A stretch of DNA of 61,178 nt from Paludibacteraceae bacterium. Its GTDB lineage: Bacteria; Bacteroidota; Bacteroidia; Bacteroidales; Paludibacteraceae. Under the pieces are notes generated by a model that searched no databases, was not told where the DNA came from, and saw only the letters and a program-made list of their open reading frames with translations. A program made the translations under genes and the position numbers. This document shows positions 23,001 to 30,664 of this stretch, in pieces (the first letter of the stretch is position 1; each line of letters begins with the position of its first letter). The stretch spans positions 1 to 61,178 of the forward strand of contig JAILLP010000017.1 in the NCBI GenBank assembly GCA_024693065.1, read 5' to 3'.

Positions 23001-24830
23001 TTATTCTATGATTCTGATACCTCCCTTGTCTGCGGAGGCCACTGTGCTGGCGTATGCTTTTAGGGCTTTGGAGACCACTCTGTCTCGCTTCGGCTTCCAG
23101 GCATCTTTGCCTTTCGCGGTCTCTTCCGCTCTACGTTTCGACAACTCCTCGTCGCTTAGACGTACGTTGATGGTACGGTTAGGGATGTCTATGTCGATGA
23201 TGTCTCCGTCACGCACGAGACCGATGTTTCCGCCCGATGCGGCTTCGGGTGAGATGTGTCCGATGGAGAGTCCCGACGTGCCGCCCGAGAAGCGTCCGTC
23301 TGTGATCAGGGCGCACTCCTTGCCCAAGTGCATGGACTTGATGTAGGAGGTAGGGTAGAGCATCTCCTGCATGCCTGGGCCTCCCTTAGGTCCTTCGTAG
23401 GTGATGACGACCACGTCGCCCGATACCACCTTGCCGCCGAGGATGCCCTCGCAGGCGTCTTCCTGGGATTGGAAGACTTTCGCAGGACCGCTGAATTTCC
23501 AGATGCTCTCGTCCACACCGGCTGTCTTGATCACGCATCCGTCCAGGGCGATGTTGCCTTTGAGCACGCCCAATCCACCGTCTTTGGTGTAGGCGTGGTT
23601 GAGGTCGCGGATGCACCCGTTGGCGCGGTCCGTGTCCAAGGTGTCGAAATAGCACTCTTGGGAGCCCATCACGAGGTTGAACTGGCGGGCGGGAGCGCTC
23701 TTGTATTTGTTGATCGCCTTGTCTGTGACATTCGGTGAGGTGATGCCATATTGGTCGATGGCTTCGCCTAAGGTGAGACCGTCCACCCGTTTCACGCTCG
23801 TGTTGACCAATCCTCCTTTGGCGAGTTCGGACATGATGGAGATGACGCCGCCGGCACGGTTGACGTCCTCGATGTGGTATTTCTGCGTGTTAGGCGCCAC
23901 CTTGCATAGGCATGGTGTCTTTCGGGATAGTTGGTCGATATCATCCATGTGGAACTGTACTCCCGCCTCGTGGGCGACGGCCAGGAGATGGAGCACCGTG
24001 TTGGTGGAGCCTCCCATGGCGATGTCGAGCGTCATGGCGTTGAGGAAGGCCTCGCGTGTGGCGATGGAGAGCGGCAGGACGCTTTCGTCTCCGTCCCTAT
24101 AGTATTTGTAAGTGTTCTCCACGATGATCTTGGCCGCGTCCACGAAGAGGTTCTCCCTGTTCTTGTGGGTCGCCACGATGCTCCCGTTGCCGGGCAGGGC
24201 GAAGCCGATGGCCTCGTTGAGGCAGTTCATGGAGTTGGCGGTGAACATTCCCGAGCAGGAGCCGCAAGTAGGGCAGGAGCAGTGCTCGATCTCCTGCAGG
24301 TCTTTGTCGGATATGGTGGTGTCCGCCGCTTTGACCATGGCGTCGATCAGGTCCAGGTGCTGGTCTTTCCAGACACCCGCCTCCATCGGACCGCCCGATA
24401 CGAAGATGGTAGGGATGTTCAAACGCATGGTGGCGAGCAGCATGCCAGGAGTGATCTTGTCGCAGTTGCTGATGCAGACGAGCGCATCCGCTTTGTGTGC
24501 GTTGACCATGTACTCCACACTGTCCGCGATGAGGTCCCTGGAAGGCAGGGAGTAGAGCATACCGTCGTGCCCCATGGCGATTCCGTCGTCGATGGCGATC
24601 GTGTTGAACTCAGCGGCGAAGCAACCTAGCTTCTCAATCTCCGCTTTGATTTTCTGTCCAATCTCATGAAGGTGGACATGTCCTGGTACAAATTGCGTGA
24701 AGGAATTCGCGATGGCGATGATAGGCTTTCCTATCTGATCCTCCTTCATTCCGTTCGCCCGCCATAAGGCTCTCGCTCCTGCCATTCTCCTGCCGAGGGT
24801 GCAGACTGTGCTTCTTAACTCGTGTTCCAT
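23001..24830 (-). CDS. ilvD: Dihydroxy-acid dehydratase
   Basis: A 609-residue iron-sulfur dehydratase forming the 2-oxo acids that lead to Val, Leu and Ile. Cluster and active-site features: [13 protein letters not shown] and [18 protein letters not shown] (cysteine ligands), [16 protein letters not shown], and the C-terminal [21 protein letters not shown] chose the ATG at 24830 ([15 protein letters not shown]), the normal family start. A longer frame would run into the upstream terminator hairpin. First structural gene of the attenuator-controlled ilv operon. Confidence 0.97.
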   Translation of the reverse strand: MEHELRSTVCTLGRRMAGARALWRANGMKEDQIGKPIIAIANSFTQFVPGHVHLHEIGQKIKAEIEKLGCFAAEFNTIAIDDGIAMGHDGMLYSLPSRDLIADSVEYMVNAHKADALVCISNCDKITPGMLLATMRLNIPTIFVSGGPMEAGVWKDQHLDLIDAMVKAADTTISDKDLQEIEHCSCPTCGSCSGMFTANSMNCLNEAIGFALPGNGSIVATHKNRENLFVDAAKIIVENTYKYYRDGDESVLPLSIATREAFLNAMTLDIAMGGSTNTVLHLLAVAHEAGVQFHMDDIDQLSRKTPCLCKVAPNTQKYHIEDVNRAGGVISIMSELAKGGLVNTSVKRVDGLTLGEAIDQYGITSPNVTDKAINKYKSAPARQFNLVMGSQECYFDTLDTDRANGCIRDLNHAYTKDGGLGVLKGNIALDGCVIKTAGVDESIWKFSGPAKVFQSQEDACEGILGGKVVSGDVVVITYEGPKGGPGMQEMLYPTSYIKSMHLGKECALITDGRFSGGTSGLSIGHISPEAASGGNIGLVRDGDIIDIDIPNRTINVRLSDEELSKRRAEETAKGKDAWKPKRDRVVSKALKAYASTVASADKGGIRIIE

Positions 24831-24849
24831 TATCGTTACTATATAAAAC

Positions 24850-24877
24850 AAAAAAACTCTTTCCGTTGAGAAAGAGT
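24850..24877 (-). terminator. ilv operon attenuator terminator
   Basis: On the minus strand ACTCTTTC (24877-24870) pairs perfectly with GAAAGAGT (24863-24856) around a 6-base loop, followed by a run of seven T. It sits 20 bases before the ilvD start, after the leader peptide. A competing element, GAGAAAG on the minus strand (24908-24902), is complementary to the 5' part of this stem (24874-24868, CTTTCTC). Alternative folding would prevent termination. Confidence 0.85.
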
Positions 24878-24911
24878 GTCAGATTTTCGCGCTTAACATG
24901 TCTTTCTCCTG

Positions 24912-24977
24912 CTAACATCGGCACACGACCAACGCCAGAATAGAGATAATAATATTAATGCGAATCGTTCTCATCAT
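24912..24977 (-). CDS. ilvL: ilv operon leader peptide
   Basis: A 21-codon open frame in the leader of ilvDBN, too short for usual gene callers. It begins MMRTIRINIIIS and ends with an Ile-Leu-Ala-Leu-Val-Val stretch and CRC before a TAG stop. Ten of 21 residues are Ile (6), Leu (2) or Val (2), the end products of the operon. It is followed by an antiterminator-competent segment and a perfect intrinsic terminator before ilvD. Stalling at Ile/Leu/Val codons under starvation should free the antiterminator and let transcription enter ilvD. Two tandem ATG codons are possible starts; the promoter box lies only 9 bases upstream, so translation may be nearly leaderless. Confidence 0.85.
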   Translation of the reverse strand: MMRTIRINIIISILALVVCRC

Positions 24978-24985
24978 TTTTTTTG

Positions 24986-24993
24986 CAAAGTTA
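24986..24993 (-). promoter_or_regulatory. ilv operon promoter -7 box
   Basis: The minus strand reads TAACTTTG, an exact TAnnTTTG match, immediately upstream of the leader peptide. Initiation would be near 24980. A perfect TTTG at -33 is not seen. Confidence 0.55.
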
Positions 24994-25037
24994 TAAAACT
25001 TTTTCGATAAGAAAAGCAACTCTTTGCGAATAAAGAT

Positions 25038-25045
25038 TATATTTG
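25038..25045 (+). promoter_or_regulatory. Promoter -7 box for the RRM protein gene
   Basis: TATATTTG matches the -7 consensus and lies 113 bases before the RRM start, implying an AT-rich leader of about 107 bases. No well-spaced TTTG was found, so this is a moderate call. It is divergent from the ilv promoter 45 bases away. Confidence 0.4.
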
Positions 25046-25158
25046 TATTGGATTTTGGCCGTTAGAATGTCAAATGTGGGTTTGGCTTATTTTTCAAACT
25101 TAGTTTATCATCTCTTCCCCATTATCGGAACGTATTTATTTATTTTAAAAATTTTTTA

Positions 25159-25467
25159 ATGAACATTTTTGTTTCAAATTTGAGTTACGCTGTTACGGAT
25201 GCGGACTTGTGTGAATTGTTTAAGGAGTATGGGGAAGTCTCTTCTGCCAAGGTCATCTTGGACAGGGAAACGCAAAAATCGAGAGGTTTCGGATTTGTGG
25301 AGATGCCGGACGACGAAGCTGCCAGAAAAGCCATATCAGAGCTGGAGGGTGGTGAATTCGACGGACGGACCATTCATATCAAGGAGGCTCAGCCTCGTGA
25401 GGAGAGACGCCCGGGTGGTGGTCCGCGCGGTAATTTCCGTGGACCTCGCAGGCAGTCCTTCCAGTAG
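25159..25467 (+). CDS. RRM-type RNA-binding protein
   Basis: A 102-residue protein with one RNA recognition motif: RNP2 is IFVSNLSY and RNP1 is SRGFGFVEM, with the classical beta-alpha-beta order over residues 1-78. A glycine/arginine-rich tail follows (RPGGGPRGNFRGPRR). Such short RRM proteins are abundant in Bacteroidetes and probably act as global RNA-binding regulators or chaperones. The long AT-rich leader suggests post-transcriptional control. The gene stands alone, ending at a strong terminator. Confidence 0.95.
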   Translation: MNIFVSNLSYAVTDADLCELFKEYGEVSSAKVILDRETQKSRGFGFVEMPDDEAARKAISELEGGEFDGRTIHIKEAQPREERRPGGGPRGNFRGPRRQSFQ

Positions 25468-25476
25468 GATTACAGA

Positions 25477-25508
25477 GGGGCGATGTTTTATGCATCGCCC
25501 CTTTTTTT
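25477..25508 (+). terminator. Intrinsic terminator of the RRM gene
   Basis: GGGGCGATG (25477-25485) pairs with CATCGCCCC (25493-25501), followed by seven T. It begins 10 bases after the RRM stop. Confidence 0.9.
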
Positions 25509-25607
25509 GTGGCGCACGATATTGCGATAAATTTAGCCTGTAATACGTTTCTCATGTCGTGGAAATGGTTTGTCTTCCTGTTTTTTTCATGCCAAATTTC
25601 CCAAAAA

Positions 25608-25638
25608 TTTGTCTTGTCGGTTTGTTTTGTTATTTTTG
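25608..25638 (+). promoter_or_regulatory. Promoter of the envelope gene trio
   Basis: TTTG at 25608-25611, a 19-base gap and TATTTTTG at 25631-25638 match the consensus exactly. Initiation near 25645 leaves only ~9 bases before the start at 25654. Confidence 0.7.
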
Positions 25639-25653
25639 TGAACGACAAAATTT

Positions 25654-27450
25654 ATGGCAAGGAACAATTTTTTCATAGGGTTACTGGTTTACATCTTGGC
25701 TATGCCTATGCTTGCATGGGGTGAAGATTGTTTCGGTCCGATGGATGAAAGGTACAATGACTTTCTCTCGGAGCGGGCGATGGGTGTTTCCTTGTATGAT
25801 CGAGGCAAGTATATGGAGGCGATCCCTCATTTCGAGAAGGCGTACGAGATGTGCCCGATGGATTCTGTCCTCAATGAATATCTCTATTTCTCCTACAAGA
25901 ATTCTCTCCGTTCCATGGATGCCAATCGCATGTTTTATGGCGTGCCTGCCCGTTCTGTGGCTTTGTACGGATTGAAGCGCAGCAAACCTATCTCTTCCAT
26001 CTATGCGGAGGGGGGCGCTCTCTTCGCGGACAGCAAGACGGCTTGGGACGATTCCTACATCTACTTTGAACGCTATCTTGTCGGCAATGGTGGCTTCGCT
26101 TCCGTGGACGTGGACAATGAGTTGGGCTCCGTATGTGAACTGAACCATCATGTGGGCATCACTTCCAGGAACAATCCTGTAGAGATGAAGGGCTCCAATT
26201 CGTCGTATTTCAACTTGAGATCCAAATATGTGGGGGTCGAATATGAGGTTTCCGCGAAATTCAACGTCTCTTCCCGCTGGAAGGTGATGCCGTACGCTCG
26301 TGTCAGTCATGAGTCGTACGATGAGGTACGCTTCTTCTTGGATACGGTCGACGCCGCCTCTTCCGGTGGAAATTCGTTCGGGGCATGGAACTTCCCATGG
26401 AACCTGACCCCTGAAATCACACAAAGGGAGGATGACCCGAATAACTCTTCTTCTGACGGAATAGCCCGGGATGAGAAGGGCCAAAACCAGGTGGAAGGGG
26501 ATCCGGCGAATGGCGGTGCGGGAAATGATGGAGGAGAAAACCCTGGTGGCAATAATAATAACAATAACAATAACAACTACAATAACTACAACAACTACAA
26601 TAACTACAACAACTACAACAACAATTATTGGCAGAATGGCTCAGAATGGCAGGGCTTCGATTCCGCTGGTGACAAAAATGCCAATACCAATGGGGATGAG
26701 TCGCAGGGCGGACAAAACTACAACTATGATTATAATGGCTTCTATAATAATTATAGCAACTATGTGGGGTGGTACAATCCGTGGTGGTCTTATCTCTATA
26801 ACCCTTACGGACAATATTACGGGAACTACACTTTCCCTCAGTTTACACCGCAGTTCTGGCAGACCCTCTCCAACTCCACGTACAGGTATAGACATTCTTC
26901 CACGAGACATAGCCGTATGGACTTCCTGGTGGGTTGCTTGGTCTCCTACACCTACGGTAAACACGTTGGGGAGTTCAGTGCCTCTTTCTTCAGAGGTGAG
27001 ACTCTGAAGACAATTCAGACCAACCTTTCCTATTGTTTTTATCCGTTTGGAAACCTGAACTTCTATATTTCGCCGAAAGTTTCGTATATTTGGCGTGGTA
27101 ATGATTACTATCCGATGGGGGAGCTGCCGGGAAACTGGATCGGTGAGGCCGAAGTTGGTGGCAAGTTGATGAACCGTCTGTGGGGAAGTGTTTCCTACCT
27201 TCATGGCAATCTTTGCGATTCCCATGAACGGGTGAGCCATACGTTCTATTCCTTGTCCTGTGAGACAAAGTTCAGGTGCTCCGCACGCTTCATTTACTTG
27301 CTGAATGCCCATTGCGAACTGATGTTGACCTATAAGTACCTGAGGAAGGAGTCCAATCTTTTCCTTGTGGATGTGGATGGAAATGCTGGATTGAATGTGT
27401 TTAGACAGAATGATAATGTGATTGCTGGAGGTATCCAATGGAATTTTTAG
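25654..27450 (+). CDS. Putative outer-membrane barrel protein with TPR-like N-terminus and Asn/Tyr-rich insert
   Basis: A 598-residue protein with a signal peptide (LLVYILAMPMLAWG). Residues ~35-75 look like one TPR (MGVSLYDRGKYMEAIPHFEKAYEM). Residues ~100-260 and ~405-598 are rich in alternating aromatic strands and the chain ends in Phe (GIQWNF), as outer-membrane barrels do. Between them lie ~140 residues of low complexity: a Gly/Asn stretch, a run of nine Asn followed by NNY repeats (about residues 300-325, encoded by an AAC/AAT/TAC microsatellite at 26551-26622), then a Tyr/Asn/Trp-rich segment. The composition is prion-like. I do not know the family; the barrel is inferred. Cotranscribed with the next TPR gene (13-base overlap). 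Confidence 0.7.
   Translation: MARNNFFIGLLVYILAMPMLAWGEDCFGPMDERYNDFLSERAMGVSLYDRGKYMEAIPHFEKAYEMCPMDSVLNEYLYFSYKNSLRSMDANRMFYGVPARSVALYGLKRSKPISSIYAEGGALFADSKTAWDDSYIYFERYLVGNGGFASVDVDNELGSVCELNHHVGITSRNNPVEMKGSNSSYFNLRSKYVGVEYEVSAKFNVSSRWKVMPYARVSHESYDEVRFFLDTVDAASSGGNSFGAWNFPWNLTPEITQREDDPNNSSSDGIARDEKGQNQVEGDPANGGAGNDGGENPGGNNNNNNNNNYNNYNNYNNYNNYNNNYWQNGSEWQGFDSAGDKNANTNGDESQGGQNYNYDYNGFYNNYSNYVGWYNPWWSYLYNPYGQYYGNYTFPQFTPQFWQTLSNSTYRYRHSSTRHSRMDFLVGCLVSYTYGKHVGEFSASFFRGETLKTIQTNLSYCFYPFGNLNFYISPKVSYIWRGNDYYPMGELPGNWIGEAEVGGKLMNRLWGSVSYLHGNLCDSHERVSHTFYSLSCETKFRCSARFIYLLNAHCELMLTYKYLRKESNLFLVDVDGNAGLNVFRQNDNVIAGGIQWNF
26551..26622 (+). repeat. Trinucleotide-based microsatellite encoding Asn/Tyr repeats
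   Basis: A run of AAT/AAC codons passes into repeated AAC-TAC-AAT/AAC units inside the envelope gene. Because units are multiples of three, expansion or loss would change protein length without breaking the frame. Confidence 0.85.
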
Positions 27451-28073
27451 GAGGAAAAATAAATAGGTTGTTGTCATCCCTCTTCGTGGTGGGATGCCTG
27501 TTTTTCGCATCCTCCTCTTCCGCGGCGGAACCTACCCGAAGTTCCATCTTCGCGAAAAGTTACGAGTATGAATCCAACAAGCAATACGACCAGGCCATTG
27601 AGGTGCTGAAGGAGGTGAAGGCGGATATCTATGCGGTGAATCTTCGTCTAGGATGGCTCTACTACTGCAAAGGAAACTATCGGGTCTCCATCATGTATTA
27701 TTCCAAGGCGATCCAACTGAGGCCTACTTCCATTGAGGCGCGTTTCGGTTATGTGTTGCCAGCCGCTAAGATGAAGGACTGGATCAAGGTGGGGAAGCAG
27801 TATGACGCTATCCTGAAATTGGACCCTAACAACACGAAGGCGAATTATTACCGTGGACTGATGTATTTCAACGTGGGGGAATATGGCAAGGCTGAGCCTT
27901 ATTTCGATAAGGTTGAACATCTTTATCCGTTTGATTATGATATTGTTATACTTTCCGCATGGAATTCCTATTACCTGAAAAACAAGGAGAAAGCCAAGCT
28001 CCTTTTCAATCAGGCGTTGCTGATTCAGCCTAATAGCGCTTCTGCTGCGGAGGGACTCTCATTGACTAAATAA
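27438..28073 (+). CDS. Secreted TPR-repeat protein
   Basis: A 211-residue protein with a signal peptide (LLSSLFVVGCLFFASSSSAA). It has about four TPR units: residues ~40-60 (SYEYESNKQYDQAIEVLKEV), YCKGNYRVSIMYYSKAIQLRP, WIKVGKQYDAILKLDP and YFNVGEYGKAEPYFDKVEHLYP, with a further helix pair at the end. TPRs mediate protein contacts, so this is likely a periplasmic partner of the barrel protein encoded just upstream, whose end it overlaps by 13 bases. Confidence 0.85.
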   Translation: MEFLGGKINRLLSSLFVVGCLFFASSSSAAEPTRSSIFAKSYEYESNKQYDQAIEVLKEVKADIYAVNLRLGWLYYCKGNYRVSIMYYSKAIQLRPTSIEARFGYVLPAAKMKDWIKVGKQYDAILKLDPNNTKANYYRGLMYFNVGEYGKAEPYFDKVEHLYPFDYDIVILSAWNSYYLKNKEKAKLLFNQALLIQPNSASAAEGLSLTK

Positions 28074-28139
28074 ATCCGGCCCATACCTTTTTCCGTGCCG
28101 GTTTGATGTGTTTTTATGTTTAATTAATGTGTATAGGAA

Positions 28140-28898
28140 ATGAATCGTTTCGCAATTTTTACATTTATTTTAGCAATGCTGGTTGTGCCTTGCTCCTGTG
28201 GCGATGATGATAGTGAAAATGAGTCGGAAAACCGCCGTGAGGTGGAAAATGACAATTCAAAGGGTGGAGGTGAAACAGATCACCAAGGGGATAAGGATAA
28301 AAAGGATCAGCAGAAATCGGATGTGTATGAGTGCGTGATCAAACCGTTGAGCAGGACCTTGTATTTTGCGGGAGAGGATGAATTATATGTTTACATGCAA
28401 TCCAATCGCTCCTTGGGGAGCTTGACGCTTTTTGTGGAGGACGCGGAGGGAAAAAAGATCGAAGTGCAGCGAGAATCATTCCATGATTTTGTTCGTGTAC
28501 ATACGCCGGATGTGGTCGGTGATCTCAAATTGATCGTGGCGGATTCGGATGGCTCTAATCCTCAAGAAATCGCTTTCCGCAATTTGGATGGGGATAATTG
28601 CAAGATGATGCGTGTTGATATAGATAGCCCTTTCATTGACCTGCTGAACGGAAAGTCTTTTCCGAGGGAAGATGCCCAGTCAGGATCGGCTTGGCTGATG
28701 TTGGATGAGGAGAAGGGACTTGTCGGGGCGAATGGGTTCAGTGTTAGGTTCGATAATGCGGAAACCAGTTTCTCCCAAGCTGGTGAAACTAGACAGTTCT
28801 CTGTCTCTAATGGTTACGAAGGCTTGATTATACTTGTTAAGGCGAATTCCGTGGATCATAAGAAACATGACTTCTCGTTCGCATATTGCCTGAAATGA
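28140..28898 (+). CDS. Lipoprotein, probably surface-exposed
   Basis: The 252-residue protein has a lipoprotein-type signal (FILAMLVVPCSC). The likely lipidated Cys is followed by GDDDSENESE, an acidic stretch like the export signal that sends Bacteroidetes lipoproteins to the cell surface. A hydrophilic Asp/Lys/Gln spacer (to residue ~60) precedes a beta-rich domain without recognisable family. It lies 66 bases after the TPR gene on the same strand and may belong to the same unit. Two cysteines precede the acidic run, so the exact lipidation site is uncertain. Confidence 0.7.
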   Translation: MNRFAIFTFILAMLVVPCSCGDDDSENESENRREVENDNSKGGGETDHQGDKDKKDQQKSDVYECVIKPLSRTLYFAGEDELYVYMQSNRSLGSLTLFVEDAEGKKIEVQRESFHDFVRVHTPDVVGDLKLIVADSDGSNPQEIAFRNLDGDNCKMMRVDIDSPFIDLLNGKSFPREDAQSGSAWLMLDEEKGLVGANGFSVRFDNAETSFSQAGETRQFSVSNGYEGLIILVKANSVDHKKHDFSFAYCLK

Positions 28899-28986
28899 AA
28901 AGTCTATTCCATGGGTGGTGAGGAACTTCACCCGTGGAATGTTGCTCTCTTCGAAGATATAATTTGCTCGTTTCTTTGTCGTGGCC

Positions 28987-29024
28987 AAAAAAAACATCCA
29001 TCTATGCTCTCGCACTGATGGATG
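28987..29024 (-). terminator. Terminator of the ketosynthase/MMPL operon
   Basis: On the minus strand CATCCATC (29024-29017) pairs with GATGGATG (29002-28995), followed by eight T (28994-28987). It lies ~150 bases after the oxidoreductase stop and is the first T-tailed hairpin there. Confidence 0.7.
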
Positions 29025-29176
29025 CAACATGAATTACTCAATAAACGAATTGAAATTTATTCTAATGGTATGTCTTTTTTGTTGTACACTATAAATAGTA
29101 CAAAAAACATGCCAAAATGCAATATATTCACACTTGTTAACAAAATACGTTAGAATTTAACAGATTTTTATAGAAT

Positions 29177-30658
29177 TTATCTGAGTTTTAACAAATCTTT
29201 AATCTTTACCATGCCTAATAATTCGGCACAAGTAAAAAATGAGGTCATGGAAACACCCAAGACACCATGTAGATTCAGGTTTTGTCCAGTCAACAACAGG
29301 TTAGGCAGCGGAGTGCGGGGCGTCAACATGGTGAACACCAATTTCTGGTAGTCCTTTTTGATGCCATAGGCGCTTCCTTCGTATGTGGAAGTATAATCAG
29401 CGTAAGACAAAGGCGTGCTGGTATAGACATCCTCCACGCAATCCTCCAACCCCTTAATATGCTTGGAAACGAGCGAAATACACTGTTGCAGCTTCTGCTT
29501 CTTGAAGGTTTCGTATTCTTCTCCGCGACGTAGTACCTTCGTGCCGGCCCATTGCTCCACATCCCTCCAATTCATAGGGGTGAGGATGTCTATGTTCGAG
29601 GCGTATGGCGTATCGCCTGTTGGCACTTGATAGCTTACCAATGCGGCGTCCGTCCGATGGCACGTGTCGAAGGAGGCGTAGTCCCATATGTTGTTCGTCT
29701 CGTAGATGAATTGGTTGCGGTTCAGGTATGGAACGCCCTCTTTCAACTTGATGTTGGCGGTGAACATGCCAAAGGTGTTCGGAATGCCGGCGATCCGTTT
29801 CCGGTATATCTTTTTCAACACCTGGCTCTCTTTCACCAATTCCAACGTGGCGACCGGATGGGCGTTGGAGATGAACGTGTCGGCCTCTATATGCTCCTCT
29901 CCGTTCACGACCGCATAGGAGAGTTTGCCATCCTTCTCCACCAACTCCGTCACCTTAGCCTTGGTGCGCACAGTGCCACCCATCTTGCGAATGCTGTCCG
30001 CCAGACAGTCGGCGATTTGCTGTCCTCCCCCTTCGATTCTCCATGCGCTTTGTATGAAGGAGTCGTTGATTTGCGCATACACGTAGAGGGGTAGATTCGC
30101 ATGGAGCTCCATCTTCAGCGAGGTGCCCGCCAAGACATTGCGGAGCTTCTCGTCCGTAATCGTCTCATTCAGAAAATTATATGCGGAATTGATGAATGCG
30201 GGTTTTTGGTAGAAATCCACCGCATCTGCCGTATCAAAGCTTTTGAATATGTTGTCGCCCACATCGGACAATGTGGACATGTATTTTCTCAGGTTATCTT
30301 TCTGCTTTGGGAAACGGGAGGCCAACTCTTTCTCGAAATCCGCTCTGCCTGACACGAACTTGAACTGTTCACCGTTTAGGATAATCTCGTCGAAACATTC
30401 CTTGTCGAGTCTATGCCAAGGCAGCCCCATTAACTGGAAGAAATCGAACAAGCGCCAAAGCGACTGTCCTTCGTCCAACGCCCCCACGTAATGGAAACCG
30501 GTATCGAATTCTGTCCCTTTTCTTTTGAATGTCTGTAGGCAACCTCCTAGGACGATTCCTTGCTCAAGCACACAGACGTTCATCCCGCATTTGGAAAGGG
30601 TGTATCCGCATTCCAAACCTCCTAATCCACCTCCTATGATGACTACATCATACTTCAT
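29177..30658 (-). CDS. FAD-dependent phytoene-desaturase-like oxidoreductase
   Basis: A 493-residue flavoprotein of the CrtI/retinol-saturase type. The N-terminal dinucleotide-binding motif is exact (DVVIIGGGLGGLECGYTLSKCGMNVCVLEQ), followed by GGCLQTFKRKGTEFDTGFHYVG. The C-terminal FAD block is present (PLPNLLLTGQNLNLHGVLGV). Such enzymes add or remove double bonds in polyene chains. As the last gene of the ketosynthase-ACP-hotdog-MMPL operon, 6 bases after the MMPL gene, it may set unsaturation of the product. The substrate is unknown. Confidence 0.88.
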   Translation of the reverse strand: MKYDVVIIGGGLGGLECGYTLSKCGMNVCVLEQGIVLGGCLQTFKRKGTEFDTGFHYVGALDEGQSLWRLFDFFQLMGLPWHRLDKECFDEIILNGEQFKFVSGRADFEKELASRFPKQKDNLRKYMSTLSDVGDNIFKSFDTADAVDFYQKPAFINSAYNFLNETITDEKLRNVLAGTSLKMELHANLPLYVYAQINDSFIQSAWRIEGGGQQIADCLADSIRKMGGTVRTKAKVTELVEKDGKLSYAVVNGEEHIEADTFISNAHPVATLELVKESQVLKKIYRKRIAGIPNTFGMFTANIKLKEGVPYLNRNQFIYETNNIWDYASFDTCHRTDAALVSYQVPTGDTPYASNIDILTPMNWRDVEQWAGTKVLRRGEEYETFKKQKLQQCISLVSKHIKGLEDCVEDVYTSTPLSYADYTSTYEGSAYGIKKDYQKLVFTMLTPRTPLPNLLLTGQNLNLHGVLGVSMTSFFTCAELLGMVKIKDLLKLR

Positions 30659-30664
30659 CTCGGA

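Noticed and set aside
29068-29106. AT-rich inverted repeat TTGTAC/GTACAA after the oxidoreductase gene
   Set aside because: Neither strand gives a T-run after the stem, so the hairpin at 28987 is the better terminator.
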